The translations under genes and the position numbers were made by a program. This document shows positions 16,180 to 24,759 of a stretch of 64,000 nucleotides of DNA, in pieces. The stretch comes from Micromonospora sonchi. Its GTDB lineage: Bacteria > Actinomycetota > Actinomycetes > Mycobacteriales > Micromonosporaceae. The DNA is taken from NCBI RefSeq assembly GCF_014646235.1, contig NZ_BMNB01000017.1:78748-142747 (forward strand). Direction: 5' to 3'. The notes beneath the pieces were generated by a model that ran no database searches, was not told the origin of the DNA, and saw only the letters and a program-made list of their open reading frames with translations. The stretch's first letter is position 1. Each line of letters begins with the position of its first letter.

Positions 16180-17505
16180 GTGACCGAGCAGATTGCCGGG
16201 TCCGTACGCCGGACCGAGCGGTACGCGGCCGACGACGTGCACGCTGTGCTGCGGTTGTGTGATTCCGGGCGGCTGCGGTGCAGCGAGAAGACGCGGCGAC
16301 CGGCGTCGGCCACCGTGGTCGAGGTGGCCAGGACGTTGTCCTCGGGTGATTTCTATCCGGACGAGCCGATCGCTGCGTTCGCCTGGCCGCTGCTGGTGCA
16401 GGCTGGCGGCCTCGCCGAGATCAGCAGCGGAAAGCTGCAATTGACCACGAAGGGCCGGGCCGCCCTCGGCAAGCCGGCCGCCGGCGTTCTTCAGGCGTTG
16501 TGGCGGTCGTGGCTGACCAAGGGGCTGATCGACGAGTTCAGCCGGATCGAGAACATCAAGGGGCAACGCGCCGCCAATGTGCTCACCGCGCCGAAGGCAC
16601 GGCGGCAGAAGGTGTCCGAGGCGCTCGCCGCCCAGCCCGTCGGCGAATGGGTCGACGTGGACGATCTCTTCGCACAGATGAAGCAGACCGCCTGGTCGCC
16701 GCGGGTCGCACGCAGCGAACGGGCACTGTGGAAGCTGTACCTGGGGGATCCGCAGTACGGCAGCCTCGGCTACGCCGGGTTCGGCGAATGGGAGCTGCTG
16801 GAAGGCCGCTACACGCTCGCGGTGCTCTTCGAGTACGCGGCGACGCTGGGCCTGATCGACGTCGCCTACGACGAGCCGGGCGGTGCCCGCGACGACTACC
16901 ACGAAAACTGGGGTGCCGACTACTTCGACGCGCTCAGCCGGTACGACGGACTGCGCGCGATCCGCCTCAACGACCTCGGCGCCTACGTTCTCGGCGTACG
17001 CAGGTCGTACACTCCGCCGGAGCCAGAGGCACCCGGGCGTACGGTGAAGGTCCTGCCCAACCTCGATGTCGTGGCTGTCGGCAGCCTGTCCCCGGCCGAG
17101 TTGCTGGTGTTGGAGAGCTACGCCCGCCGCACCGGTGACCACGTCTGGACCGTCAGCCGGGAGAGTCTGCTCGCCGCCGTCGATGCCGGGCGGCAGCCGG
17201 ACGAGTTCGCCGTATTCTTGCGGGCCCGGGCCGCGCAGACCGAAATGCCCGGTGCGCTGCTGGCGCTGTTCGATGAGATCGCCGAGCGGACCGGGCGGCT
17301 CACCGACCTGGGGCAGATGCGCCTCATCGCGTGTGCGGACCCAGCGTTGGCCACGCTGATCAGCCACGACCGGAAGCTACGGTCGCTGTGCCGGCTGATC
17401 GGTGACCGGCACCTGGCCGTGCCCGTCGACCGGGAACAAGACTTCCGGCGGACGCTCACCACCCTCGGCTACGCCGTGCCGATGCGGCAGCGGGCACAAG
17501 CGTAG
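16180..17505 (+). CDS. Protein resembling the helicase-associated XPB/Ssl2 N-terminal domain, without a helicase motor
   Basis: This 441-residue protein resembles the helicase-associated (XPB/Ssl2 N-terminal-like) proteins of actinobacteria: repeated winged-helix-like segments (FAWPLLVQAGGLAEISSGKL, GLRAIRLNDLGAYVLGVRR) and a late VLPNLDVVAVGSLSPAELLV strand region. No Walker A or DEAD-box motif is present, so it is not a helicase by itself. I chose the GTG at 16180, with GGGAGG eight bases upstream, over the in-frame GTG at 16165. The gene lies just upstream of vapBC and may belong to the same accessory segment. The family call is moderate. Confidence 0.6.
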   Translation: MTEQIAGSVRRTERYAADDVHAVLRLCDSGRLRCSEKTRRPASATVVEVARTLSSGDFYPDEPIAAFAWPLLVQAGGLAEISSGKLQLTTKGRAALGKPAAGVLQALWRSWLTKGLIDEFSRIENIKGQRAANVLTAPKARRQKVSEALAAQPVGEWVDVDDLFAQMKQTAWSPRVARSERALWKLYLGDPQYGSLGYAGFGEWELLEGRYTLAVLFEYAATLGLIDVAYDEPGGARDDYHENWGADYFDALSRYDGLRAIRLNDLGAYVLGVRRSYTPPEPEAPGRTVKVLPNLDVVAVGSLSPAELLVLESYARRTGDHVWTVSRESLLAAVDAGRQPDEFAVFLRARAAQTEMPGALLALFDEIAERTGRLTDLGQMRLIACADPALATLISHDRKLRSLCRLIGDRHLAVPVDREQDFRRTLTTLGYAVPMRQRAQA

Positions 17506-17516
17506 GACGGCCGCTA

Positions 17517-17544
17517 GATATCAAGATCAGGAAAAGTTGATATC
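17517..17544. promoter_or_regulatory. Putative VapB operator dyad
   Basis: Perfect 8-bp inverted repeats GATATCAA (17517-17524) and TTGATATC (17537-17544) are separated by 12 bases and lie 35 bases before the vapB start. They are AT-rich in a GC-rich background. VapB antitoxins, with VapC, typically bind such dyads to repress their own operon. Confidence 0.65.
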
Positions 17545-17578
17545 ATCCCGGAAGCACCGCACTGAACTGGAGGAACTC

Positions 17579-17785
17579 TTGTCCAGGACGATCCTTGATG
17601 TGGACGACGAACTACTTGCCGAGGCCGCCAAGATCTTCGGCACTACCACAAAGAAGGCGACGGTCAACGCGGCACTGAAGGCCGCCGTCGACCGGGAGAA
17701 GCGGCGTGAGTTCGCCGACTGGCTCAAGAGCGGCGGCCTGCCGGACCTCACCGGTCACGCCGACTCGAAGCCGGATGCGGCGTGA
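17579..17785 (+). CDS. vapB: VapB-type antitoxin
   Basis: This 68-residue antitoxin is expected to neutralise the adjacent PIN-domain ribonuclease and to repress the operon. The sequence MSRTILDVDDELLAEAAKIF, then GTTTKKATVNAALKAAVDRE, is the ribbon-helix-helix-like DNA-binding pattern of the VapB/DUF2191 family, and the C-terminal part would wrap the toxin. The start is TTG at 17579, supported by GGAGG five or six bases upstream. The stop overlaps the vapC start in GTGA. Confidence 0.9.
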   Translation: MSRTILDVDDELLAEAAKIFGTTTKKATVNAALKAAVDREKRREFADWLKSGGLPDLTGHADSKPDAA

Positions 17786-18201
17786 GTCGAGAGCTGTACC
17801 TGCTCGACAAGTCCGCGCTTGCCCGCTGGCCCAAACCGGCCGTCGCACCAGTACTCGACGAGTTGTCCGAGCGCGGCCTGTTGGCGGTGTGTGGCGCGAT
17901 CGAGATCGAGGTCATCCAGAGCGCCCGGACGGTCAAGGACGCCCAACGTGCGCGCTGGCTGCTCGGCGGCTTTCACTGGCTTGCCACGCCGGACGAGGTC
18001 TGGGACCGGGCGGTCGAGGTCCAGCTCCAGGCACTGCACAAGGGCAACCACCGCGCCCTCTCCATGGCTGACCTGGTGATCGGCGCGACCGCCGAACGGC
18101 ACGGAGCCACCGTGCTGCACTACGACGGCGACTACGACATGATCACCGCGATCACCGGTCAGCCCACCACCTGGGTCGTCCCGGCCGGCACCGCCGACTG
18201 A
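17782..18201 (+). CDS. vapC: VapC-type PIN-domain ribonuclease toxin
   Basis: This 139-residue PIN-domain toxin is a Mg-dependent RNase that typically cleaves tRNA or rRNA when released from VapB. The acidic active-site residues are visible: LLDKSA (D9), an acidic IEIEV segment near residue 40, MADLVIGA (D96) and YDGDYDMI near the C-terminus. Length is normal for the family. Translation begins at GTG inside the vapB stop. The following minus-strand helicase gene converges on it. Confidence 0.92.
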   Translation: MSRELYLLDKSALARWPKPAVAPVLDELSERGLLAVCGAIEIEVIQSARTVKDAQRARWLLGGFHWLATPDEVWDRAVEVQLQALHKGNHRALSMADLVIGATAERHGATVLHYDGDYDMITAITGQPTTWVVPAGTAD

Positions 18202-18286
18202 TCACCTGACCTCGATCCAGGGCTGGTAGGCCGCCCAGCGGCCAGACGCTGCCCACGACGGGTGACGTAGGTGTCCATCCCGGCGG

Positions 18287-21200
18287 CTACTCCAACAGGC
18301 TGCGGATGTCGTTGGCGGTGAGCTGGGCGGAGGCGAACTCGCCGCCGTCGAGGACGCTGGTGAACAGTTCCGCCTTGCGCGCCTTCAGGGCCATCACCTT
18401 CTCCTCGATGGTGTCCTTGGCGACCAGCCGGTACACCATGACGTTGCGGGTCTGGCCGATGCGGTGCACCCGGTCGACGGCCTGGTTCTCGGCGGCCGGG
18501 TTCCACCACGGGTCGAGCAGCAGGCAGTAGTCGGCCTCGGTGAGGTTGAGGCCGAACCCGCCGGCCTTGAGGCTGATCAGGAAGACCGGGTTGCTGCCCT
18601 GCTTGAACTCGTCGATCACGGCGGCCCGGTCGCGGGTGCTGCCGTCGAGATAGCTGCACCCGATACCGGCCTGTTCGAGGCGCTGCCGGGCCTGGCCGAG
18701 GAAGCGGGTGAACTGGCTGAACACCAGGCTGCGATGGCCCTCGGCGACCAGGTCCGAGACCCGCTCGGTGAGTACGTCCAGCTTGGTCGAGGGCACGCGC
18801 TGGTCCGGGTCGACCAGGGTGACGTCGAGGCTCGCCTGCCGCAGCAGGGTGAGCGACCGGAAGATCTCGAAACGGTTCTTCTCCAGGTCGCCGAGGAGGC
18901 CGAGGACCTTCTGCCGCTCCCGTTGCAGGTACGCCTGGTACACCCGCCGATGCCGGCGGTCCAGCTCGATCTCGAGGACCTGTTCCTGCTTGGGCGGCAG
19001 GTCGGCGACCACCTCCGCCTTGCGGCGACGCAGCATCAGCGGGCGGATCCGGCGGCGTAGCTGGGCGAGCCGGTCCGGGTCGCGGTCCTTCTCGATCGGG
19101 TTGCGGTAGTACTCGGTGAACCGGTCGGCCCGCGGCAGCAGCCCCGGCGCGGTGATCGAGCAGAGCGCCCACAGCTCGCCGAGGTTGTTCTCCATGGGGG
19201 TGCCGGTGATCGCCAGCTTGAAGGGCGCCGGCAGCAGTTTCGCGCAGCGGTGCGCCTGGGACTGGCTGTTCTTGACGAACTGCGCCTCGTCGAGGATCAG
19301 ACCCGCCCAGTCGAGCGCGCGGTAGTCGTCGTACTCCAGCCGGAACAGGGTGTACGAGGTGACGACGACCTGTGCCCCGGCCACCGCCTCGGTGAGCGCG
19401 TCGCCGCGCCGCGCCGCCGTCTGGGTGATCGTCCGGACGACCAGTTCCGGCGTGAAGCAGGCCGCCTCCCGGGCCCAGTTGTCCACCACGCTGGCCGGGC
19501 ACACCACCAGGAACGGCCCCTTCCCGTGGGCGTGGCAGATCAGCGCCAGCGCCTGCAGGGTCTTGCCGAGCCCCATGTCGTCGGCGAGGACTCCGCCGAG
19601 GCCGTGGTCGTGCAGGGTCGCCAGCCAGCGGAAGCCGTCACGCTGGTAGGGCCGCAGCTCGGCGCGTACGCCCGGCGGGACCGGTTGCTCGACGGCCGGG
19701 TCCGCCTCGCTCAGCGCGCGCACCGACTGCTGCCAGGCGGCGGCCTGGCCGGTGACCTCCCCCAGCTCGGCCAGCTCGTCCCAGAGCCCAGCCTGGAACC
19801 GGCCGACCCGCAGCTTCCCGGGCGGGGCGTCTGCAAGCGTGCGCGACTCGGCGATCAACTCCCGGAGCTGGCGGAACTCCGCACGGTCCAGCGCGAAGTA
19901 GGTGCCGCTGGGCAGGATGAGGTACTGCTGGTCCTGCGCGAGCGCGGCGAACAGCTCGGCGAAGTCGACCGGTTCGCCGCCGACGCTGACCCGCACCGAC
20001 AGGTCGAACCAGTCGCGCTCGTCGGAGTCGCCGCCGCCCGCGAAGGTGATGGCTGGCGGCTCGTACGTCTCCTGATAGTCGGGCAGCGCCACGCCCGACG
20101 GGGCGATCACCTCGACGTCGTCGAGTTCGGCGAGCCTCGGCACGACGTCGCCGAGCAGACGGATCATGGCGTCGCCGGCGACGGTGGCCGCGGCGGCCAG
20201 CCGGGGCCCGGCCGGCGACGGCTCCAGGAGTTCCGGTGCCGGCTTGGCGACCAGCTCGGCGATCCGGCGGAGCACCTCCTCGCGATGGCCGTCGGGCGCG
20301 CCGGCCCGCAACGGTTCGGGATGACGCCGACCACCGACGACCCGGTGCCACTCCCACTGCACCCGCAGGCGATGGCCGGGCTCGGGGGTCATCGTCATCG
20401 CCAACGTGACCGGACCGACCGCCGGGAGGTGGACCGCCGGGCTGGCCGGCAGCACCTCCACCTGACGGAGCAGGTCGGGATAGAACCGGTCGAAGAAGAG
20501 TTCCTCCTCGGCGGCCGGAATGCGGATCCCCGCGCCGGACAATGCCCGGGTCATGCCCCGCGACAGCGGCCCGGCCAACGGGGCCAGCCGCAGAGCCGGC
20601 TTCCCGGGCCGGGGTGTCGGATCGTGCGGCTCACCCCACCAGGCGACGCCGTGCGCCGGGCGACCGACGAAGGCCAGCTGCGCGGCTCGGATCGGCACCC
20701 CGTCGGCCGACAACGCCGGTTCCAGCACGAGTTCGTCCTCGGCCCGGTCGATCCGAACCGAGATCCGGGCCGGCGCCCTGCTGATCACCACCGGTGCGGG
20801 GTTCTTGCCGGGCTGCACGAGCGCCATGCCGGCCTCGTCGGCCTCGGCCAGCAGGTCCCAGATCCGCCGGGAGTCGAAATCATCCAGGAAGAGGGCCTGC
20901 CGTTGGCCGTAGTAGCCGTACGGATCGTAGTCGTCGGCGGCGAGCCGCACGATCTCGCTGAGCAGCCGGCGATGCCGCTCCACCCGCTTGGACCGGCCGA
21001 TGTTCGCGTAACTCAGGCTCGACCAGCTGATCCCGGTACGGATCCAGCCGGTCCGTCCCGGCACCACCGGCCGCAGCGCGATCCGGAAGCCGTCGGCGTC
21101 CGAGCCGGACGGTACGACCTCGAACTGCAGACCGACACCCGCCGGCTCCGGGTCGGGGGCGACCGAAGGCACGGTGACGTCGCGTACCAGCTTGGAAAGC

Positions 21201-21601
21201 GCCTTCTCCCACTCCCGCCTCGCCGCCTTACGCGCCGAAGGCGGTGCGGACGACGCGGCGTCGGGCGGTACGGCGTCGGACGGCGCGGCCTCGGGCAGGC
21301 CGGCGTCGGGCAGGGTCGCGAGGATCAACGCCGCGGGGTGGGCGCAGCCGGCCTGCCCGCAGGTGCACGAACCGTCCATCGCCGTGATCCGACCGTCGGC
21401 GTCCGTGGTCACCGCCGCGGTCACCGAGTTGGCGCGTTGGCCGGCGAGCTCGCATTCCCCTCGACCGGCGGCGGCGTCCCACCGGACCTTGGACAGGTCC
21501 CCACCTTCGACGTGCTGCCGGGCACGGACGAAGATCCGGGGCCCGACGATCTCGTACAGCGCCGCCTCGGCCTCGGTCAGGGCAAGCTTGGCCACAGTCA
21601 T
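18287..21601 (-). CDS. SNF2-family DEAD/DEAH-type helicase with SWIM zinc finger
   Basis: This 1104-residue protein is a double-stranded DNA translocase of the bacterial SNF2 (RapA/HepA-like) superfamily. An N-terminal SWIM zinc finger is formed by C79, C81, C86 and H88 (CTCGQAGCAHP). A long middle region, partly SNF2-associated, precedes the motor. Walker A LADDMGLGKT lies near residue 673, the DEAQ box near 768, and the C-terminal helicase lobe ends with VDRVHRIGQTRNVMVYRLV near 1040. It stands alone and faces the site-2 protease gene divergently. The role is probably transcription recycling or chromosome maintenance; in some bacteria such proteins belong to defence islands, and a VapBC pair is adjacent. 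Confidence 0.93.
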   Translation of the reverse strand: MTVAKLALTEAEAALYEIVGPRIFVRARQHVEGGDLSKVRWDAAAGRGECELAGQRANSVTAAVTTDADGRITAMDGSCTCGQAGCAHPAALILATLPDAGLPEAAPSDAVPPDAASSAPPSARKAARREWEKALSKLVRDVTVPSVAPDPEPAGVGLQFEVVPSGSDADGFRIALRPVVPGRTGWIRTGISWSSLSYANIGRSKRVERHRRLLSEIVRLAADDYDPYGYYGQRQALFLDDFDSRRIWDLLAEADEAGMALVQPGKNPAPVVISRAPARISVRIDRAEDELVLEPALSADGVPIRAAQLAFVGRPAHGVAWWGEPHDPTPRPGKPALRLAPLAGPLSRGMTRALSGAGIRIPAAEEELFFDRFYPDLLRQVEVLPASPAVHLPAVGPVTLAMTMTPEPGHRLRVQWEWHRVVGGRRHPEPLRAGAPDGHREEVLRRIAELVAKPAPELLEPSPAGPRLAAAATVAGDAMIRLLGDVVPRLAELDDVEVIAPSGVALPDYQETYEPPAITFAGGGDSDERDWFDLSVRVSVGGEPVDFAELFAALAQDQQYLILPSGTYFALDRAEFRQLRELIAESRTLADAPPGKLRVGRFQAGLWDELAELGEVTGQAAAWQQSVRALSEADPAVEQPVPPGVRAELRPYQRDGFRWLATLHDHGLGGVLADDMGLGKTLQALALICHAHGKGPFLVVCPASVVDNWAREAACFTPELVVRTITQTAARRGDALTEAVAGAQVVVTSYTLFRLEYDDYRALDWAGLILDEAQFVKNSQSQAHRCAKLLPAPFKLAITGTPMENNLGELWALCSITAPGLLPRADRFTEYYRNPIEKDRDPDRLAQLRRRIRPLMLRRRKAEVVADLPPKQEQVLEIELDRRHRRVYQAYLQRERQKVLGLLGDLEKNRFEIFRSLTLLRQASLDVTLVDPDQRVPSTKLDVLTERVSDLVAEGHRSLVFSQFTRFLGQARQRLEQAGIGCSYLDGSTRDRAAVIDEFKQGSNPVFLISLKAGGFGLNLTEADYCLLLDPWWNPAAENQAVDRVHRIGQTRNVMVYRLVAKDTIEEKVMALKARKAELFTSVLDGGEFASAQLTANDIRSLLE

Positions 21602-21755
21602 CCCTCTCGCCCGGTCCGGCTCCCGATGCGCAGCAAACGATAGTCACCGACCGGCGTCGCCCCAAAAAGCAGCGCGTGTCGTGGACGTGGGGGCAGATGG
21701 CTGATCTGGCTCATCGCCCTGGCATGGGAACCGGCTGCGGGGGTATGACCGAGAC

Positions 21756-22892
21756 ATGAGGGCGAGTTTCCGGCTCGGCCGGATCGTGGGCGTACCGGTC
21801 GGGGTCAACTGGAGTGTCCTGGTCATCTTCGCGCTGATCTGGTGGGGGCTGTCGGCCAACCTGTTTCCCCGGTCGTACCCTGGCCGGTCGGGGGTGGCGT
21901 ACCTGCTCGCGGGGTTGGCCGCGGCGGTGGTCTTCTTCCTGGGGTTGCTCGCCCACGAGGTGTCCCACGCGGTGGTGGCCAAGCGCAACGGGCTGGGCGT
22001 CGAGGGGATCATGCTGTGGCTCTTCGGCGGGGTCGCGCAGCTGCGTGGCGAGGCCCGGGACCCGGGTGCGGAACTGCGCATCGCCGGGGTCGGGCCGCTG
22101 GTCAGCCTGATCATCGGGGTCTTCTTCGGGGCCATCGCGATGCTCCTCGGTCTCGCCGGGGTGCACGGGCTGCTGCTGGGCGCGATGGCCTGGCTCGCCG
22201 GCATCAACCTGCTGCTGGCGATCTTCAACATCCTGCCGGCGGCGCCGCTGGACGGCGGTCGGCTACTGCGCGCGGCGGTGTGGAAGGCCACCGGGGACCG
22301 GACCCGCGGGTCGGTGGTGGCGGCCCGCGCCGGCTGGATATTCGGCGTGGTGCTGATCGGGTTCGGGCTGTGGCGATTCCTCACCGGCGCCGGCGTCGGC
22401 GGGCTCTGGCTGGCGCTGATCGGTTGGTTCCTGATCGGCGCCGCCACTCTGGAGGAGCGGCAGGCGCGAATGGGCAGCGCGCTGCGTGGGCTCCGGGTCG
22501 CCGAGGTGATGACGCCGCAGCCGCAGACCGCCTCGGGCGAGATGACGGTGGCCGACTTCGTCGACAACTACCTGTTCGCGTACCGGCACACGGCGCTGCC
22601 GCTCACCGAGGACGGGCGGCCGGTCGGCCTGGTCACGCTCGACCGGGTACGCGGAGTCCCGAGCGACCAGCGGGCCAGCACCACGCTCGAGGCGGTGGCC
22701 TGCCGGGCCGGCGACCTGGTGCTCGCCTCCCCCGACGAGCAGCTCACCGACCTGCTGCCCCGGCTCAGCGAGTGCGCCGACGGCCGGGCGCTGGTGGTCG
22801 CCGAGGGCAACCTGGTCGGCATCGTCTCACCCAGCGACATCAGCCGCGCCGTTCAACGCAGCCACCTGCGTGACCAGGTGGCCGGGCGTTAG
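21756..22892 (+). CDS. Site-2 protease family zinc metalloprotease with CBS domains (M50)
   Basis: This 378-residue intramembrane protease has the zinc-binding HEVSH motif at residues 67-71 in a transmembrane helix and the second metal-ligand motif NILPAAPLDGGR near 156-167. About six hydrophobic segments precede a cytosolic tail with two CBS modules (from about residue 245), which probably sense a nucleotide. This layout matches the Rv1417/SpoIVFB-like S2P-CBS group. The substrate is not deducible from context. Its last 53 bases overlap the 3' end of the convergent monooxygenase gene. Confidence 0.93.
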   Translation: MRASFRLGRIVGVPVGVNWSVLVIFALIWWGLSANLFPRSYPGRSGVAYLLAGLAAAVVFFLGLLAHEVSHAVVAKRNGLGVEGIMLWLFGGVAQLRGEARDPGAELRIAGVGPLVSLIIGVFFGAIAMLLGLAGVHGLLLGAMAWLAGINLLLAIFNILPAAPLDGGRLLRAAVWKATGDRTRGSVVAARAGWIFGVVLIGFGLWRFLTGAGVGGLWLALIGWFLIGAATLEERQARMGSALRGLRVAEVMTPQPQTASGEMTVADFVDNYLFAYRHTALPLTEDGRPVGLVTLDRVRGVPSDQRASTTLEAVACRAGDLVLASPDEQLTDLLPRLSECADGRALVVAEGNLVGIVSPSDISRAVQRSHLRDQVAGR

Positions 22893-24081
22893 CCGGCCCC
22901 GGCAGGGTGATCGCCGTGGCCGCCTTCCGGATCGGCTCGGTCACTCGCCGGATCAGGCGTTCCCGTCCCGGCAGATGCGGCATCATTCGCAGCATCAGCG
23001 TCTGGAACCGGATCTGCGCCGCCGAGCGCAACACCATGCCCTTCAGGTTGCGCTCGGCCAGCTGCTGGTTCAACGAGACGAACGGGCGCATCCGCCGCTC
23101 GTAGGCGGCGAGCCCGGCCACCGGGTCGCCCGGTGCCTCGGCCAGCGCGGCGGCCAGCACGTACGCGCCGACCAGGCCCAGGCTGGTGCCCTGCCCGGAC
23201 GCGGGTGACGGCGCGTACGCCGCGTCGCCGACCAGCCCGATCCGCCCAGTCGACCAGCGGTCCATCCGCACCTGACTCATCGAGTCGAGGTAGAAGTCCG
23301 GGGCGTCCCGCATCGCGTCGAGCAGGCGTGGCACCTGCCATCCGAGCCCGCCGAACGCCTCCGCCAGCAGCGCCTGCTGTCCGGCCACATCCCGGTGGTC
23401 GGGCTCGTCCGCTGGCGAGGGGAAGAGGAAGAGGACCCGGGACTGGGCTGCACCGGCCGTACGGTAGACGCCGACGGTGCGCCCCGGGGCCGGATGCATC
23501 AGCTCGACGCCCTCCTCACCCAGCTCCGCCGGCACGGAGAAGATCGCGATGTGGTGACCGAGTGGTCGCAGGTGGGCGGACTCGGGCCCGAAGGCCAGCC
23601 GACGGACGGTCGAGTGCAGCCCGTCCGCGCCGACCACCAGGTCGAACGTCCGGCGCTTGCCCCGCTCGAACGCCACCTCGACCCGGTCGCCGGTCGGGGT
23701 CAGCGTCGCGATCGAGTCGCCGAAGACGTACTCCACGTCGTCGGTGGCGCTGGCGAGGATCCGGGCCAGGTCACCGCGCATGATCTCGGCGTCGTCGCCC
23801 TCCCGTCCGCCGAAGAGCTGGGCGTCCATGGTGGCGAGTTGGCGGCCCCCGACGTCCACGAATCGCGCCAGCCGCATGCCGGTGTCGCGCCGCCGCACCT
23901 GCTCGCGCAGGCCCATCCGGTCGATCACTTCGAGGGCGGCGCCGCGGATGTCCACCTTGTAGCCACCGTCGCGCAGCCCGGGTGCGCGCTCGACGACGGT
24001 CGGACGAAAGCCCTGTCGGCGCAGCCACCAGGCCAGTGCGGATCCGGCGACGCCGGCACCGGAGATCAGAATGTTCGCCAT
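22840..24081 (-). CDS. FAD-dependent monooxygenase
   Basis: This 413-residue class A flavoprotein monooxygenase probably hydroxylates or detoxifies a small aromatic or antibiotic-like substrate using NAD(P)H. The N-terminal Rossmann motif is ISGAGVAGSALAWWL (residues 5-19), the DG-type motif is VVGADGLHSTVRR, and GRIGLVGDAAYAPSPASGQG contains the GD flavin motif near 285-300. I chose the ATG at 24081; an upstream frame extension lacks family support. It is divergent from a TetR gene with a clear operator between them, so TetR probably represses it. The C-terminal end overlaps the protease gene on the opposite strand. Confidence 0.93.
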   Translation of the reverse strand: MANILISGAGVAGSALAWWLRRQGFRPTVVERAPGLRDGGYKVDIRGAALEVIDRMGLREQVRRRDTGMRLARFVDVGGRQLATMDAQLFGGREGDDAEIMRGDLARILASATDDVEYVFGDSIATLTPTGDRVEVAFERGKRRTFDLVVGADGLHSTVRRLAFGPESAHLRPLGHHIAIFSVPAELGEEGVELMHPAPGRTVGVYRTAGAAQSRVLFLFPSPADEPDHRDVAGQQALLAEAFGGLGWQVPRLLDAMRDAPDFYLDSMSQVRMDRWSTGRIGLVGDAAYAPSPASGQGTSLGLVGAYVLAAALAEAPGDPVAGLAAYERRMRPFVSLNQQLAERNLKGMVLRSAAQIRFQTLMLRMMPHLPGRERLIRRVTEPIRKAATAITLPGPANARPPGHAGGCVERRG

Positions 24082-24092
24082 GCCGGTAGCGT

Positions 24093-24113
24093 ACAAACGT
24101 TTAAGACGTTTGT
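24093..24113. promoter_or_regulatory. TetR operator between the monooxygenase and TetR genes
   Basis: Perfect 8-bp inverted repeats, ACAAACGT (24093-24100) and ACGTTTGT (24106-24113), flank TTAAG. The site lies 12 bases from the monooxygenase start codon and 38 bases from the TetR start, so it overlaps both likely promoters. Position and symmetry fit an autoregulating TetR-family repressor. Confidence 0.75.
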
Positions 24114-24151
24114 GCAAGACATCCGTTCAAGGCTCGGATAGACTGCCGGGC

Positions 24152-24730
24152 ATGGGAAATCGGGAAGACCTGCTCTCGGGCGCGAAGCGGTGCCTGCTGG
24201 AGAAGGGATATGCAGCCACCACCGCCCGGGACATCGCCGCCGCCTCCGGCACCAGCCTGGCGGCCATCGGCTACCACTTCCGCACCACCAGAGCCCTGCT
24301 CAACGAGGCGCTGGTCGAGTCGATGGCGGAGTGGGGCGATGAGCTGCAACAGGCGCTGGCGGCGGACGACGGGCCGGCTGTCACCCCGGAGCAGCGGTTC
24401 GAGGCGGCCTGGGCGCGGGTCATCGACTCGTTCGCCCGGCTACGGCCGCTCTGGGCCATCCAGTTCGAGCTGCTCGCCCAGATGGACCGGACCCCGGAGC
24501 TGCGCTCGGCCTTCGCCGCCGCCAATCACCAGGCCCGCCTCGGGCTGGTCGAGATATTCCACCGCCTCGATCCCACCGCGAACGAGGCGGACGCGCTGAA
24601 GCTGGGTGCCGTCCATCAGGCGTTGCTCGGCGGTCTGGCCGCCCAGTGGCTGGTCGACCCGGACAGCGTGCCGTCCGCCCAGGATCTGATTCGGGCGCTG
24701 CGCACGATCGTCGGGGAACTCACCGCCTGA
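24152..24730 (+). CDS. TetR-family transcriptional repressor
   Basis: This 192-residue repressor has an N-terminal TetR helix-turn-helix at about residues 8-54 (LLEKGYAATTARDIAAASGT, then SLAAIGYHFRTTRALLNEAL). The C-terminal domain is a helical ligand-binding bundle. The ATG at 24152 follows the divergent promoter region; the longer frame that runs through the operator was rejected. It should control the flavin monooxygenase and itself through the ACAAACGT dyad. The inducer is unknown, perhaps the monooxygenase substrate. Confidence 0.93.
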   Translation: MGNREDLLSGAKRCLLEKGYAATTARDIAAASGTSLAAIGYHFRTTRALLNEALVESMAEWGDELQQALAADDGPAVTPEQRFEAAWARVIDSFARLRPLWAIQFELLAQMDRTPELRSAFAAANHQARLGLVEIFHRLDPTANEADALKLGAVHQALLGGLAAQWLVDPDSVPSAQDLIRALRTIVGELTA

Positions 24731-24759
24731 CCGGCGGCTGCGAAAAGCAGGCCGGTCAG
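24727..24759. terminator. Hairpin between convergent TetR and oxidase genes
   Basis: CTGACCGGC (24727-24735) pairs with GCCGGTCAG (24751-24759), with an inner CTGC/GCAG stem and a GAAAA loop. It spans both stop codons, so it can serve transcripts from either side. Confidence 0.6.

Noticed and set aside
16180..17505. Full XPB-type helicase
   Set aside because: No Walker A/B or helicase motifs were found in the 441 residues.
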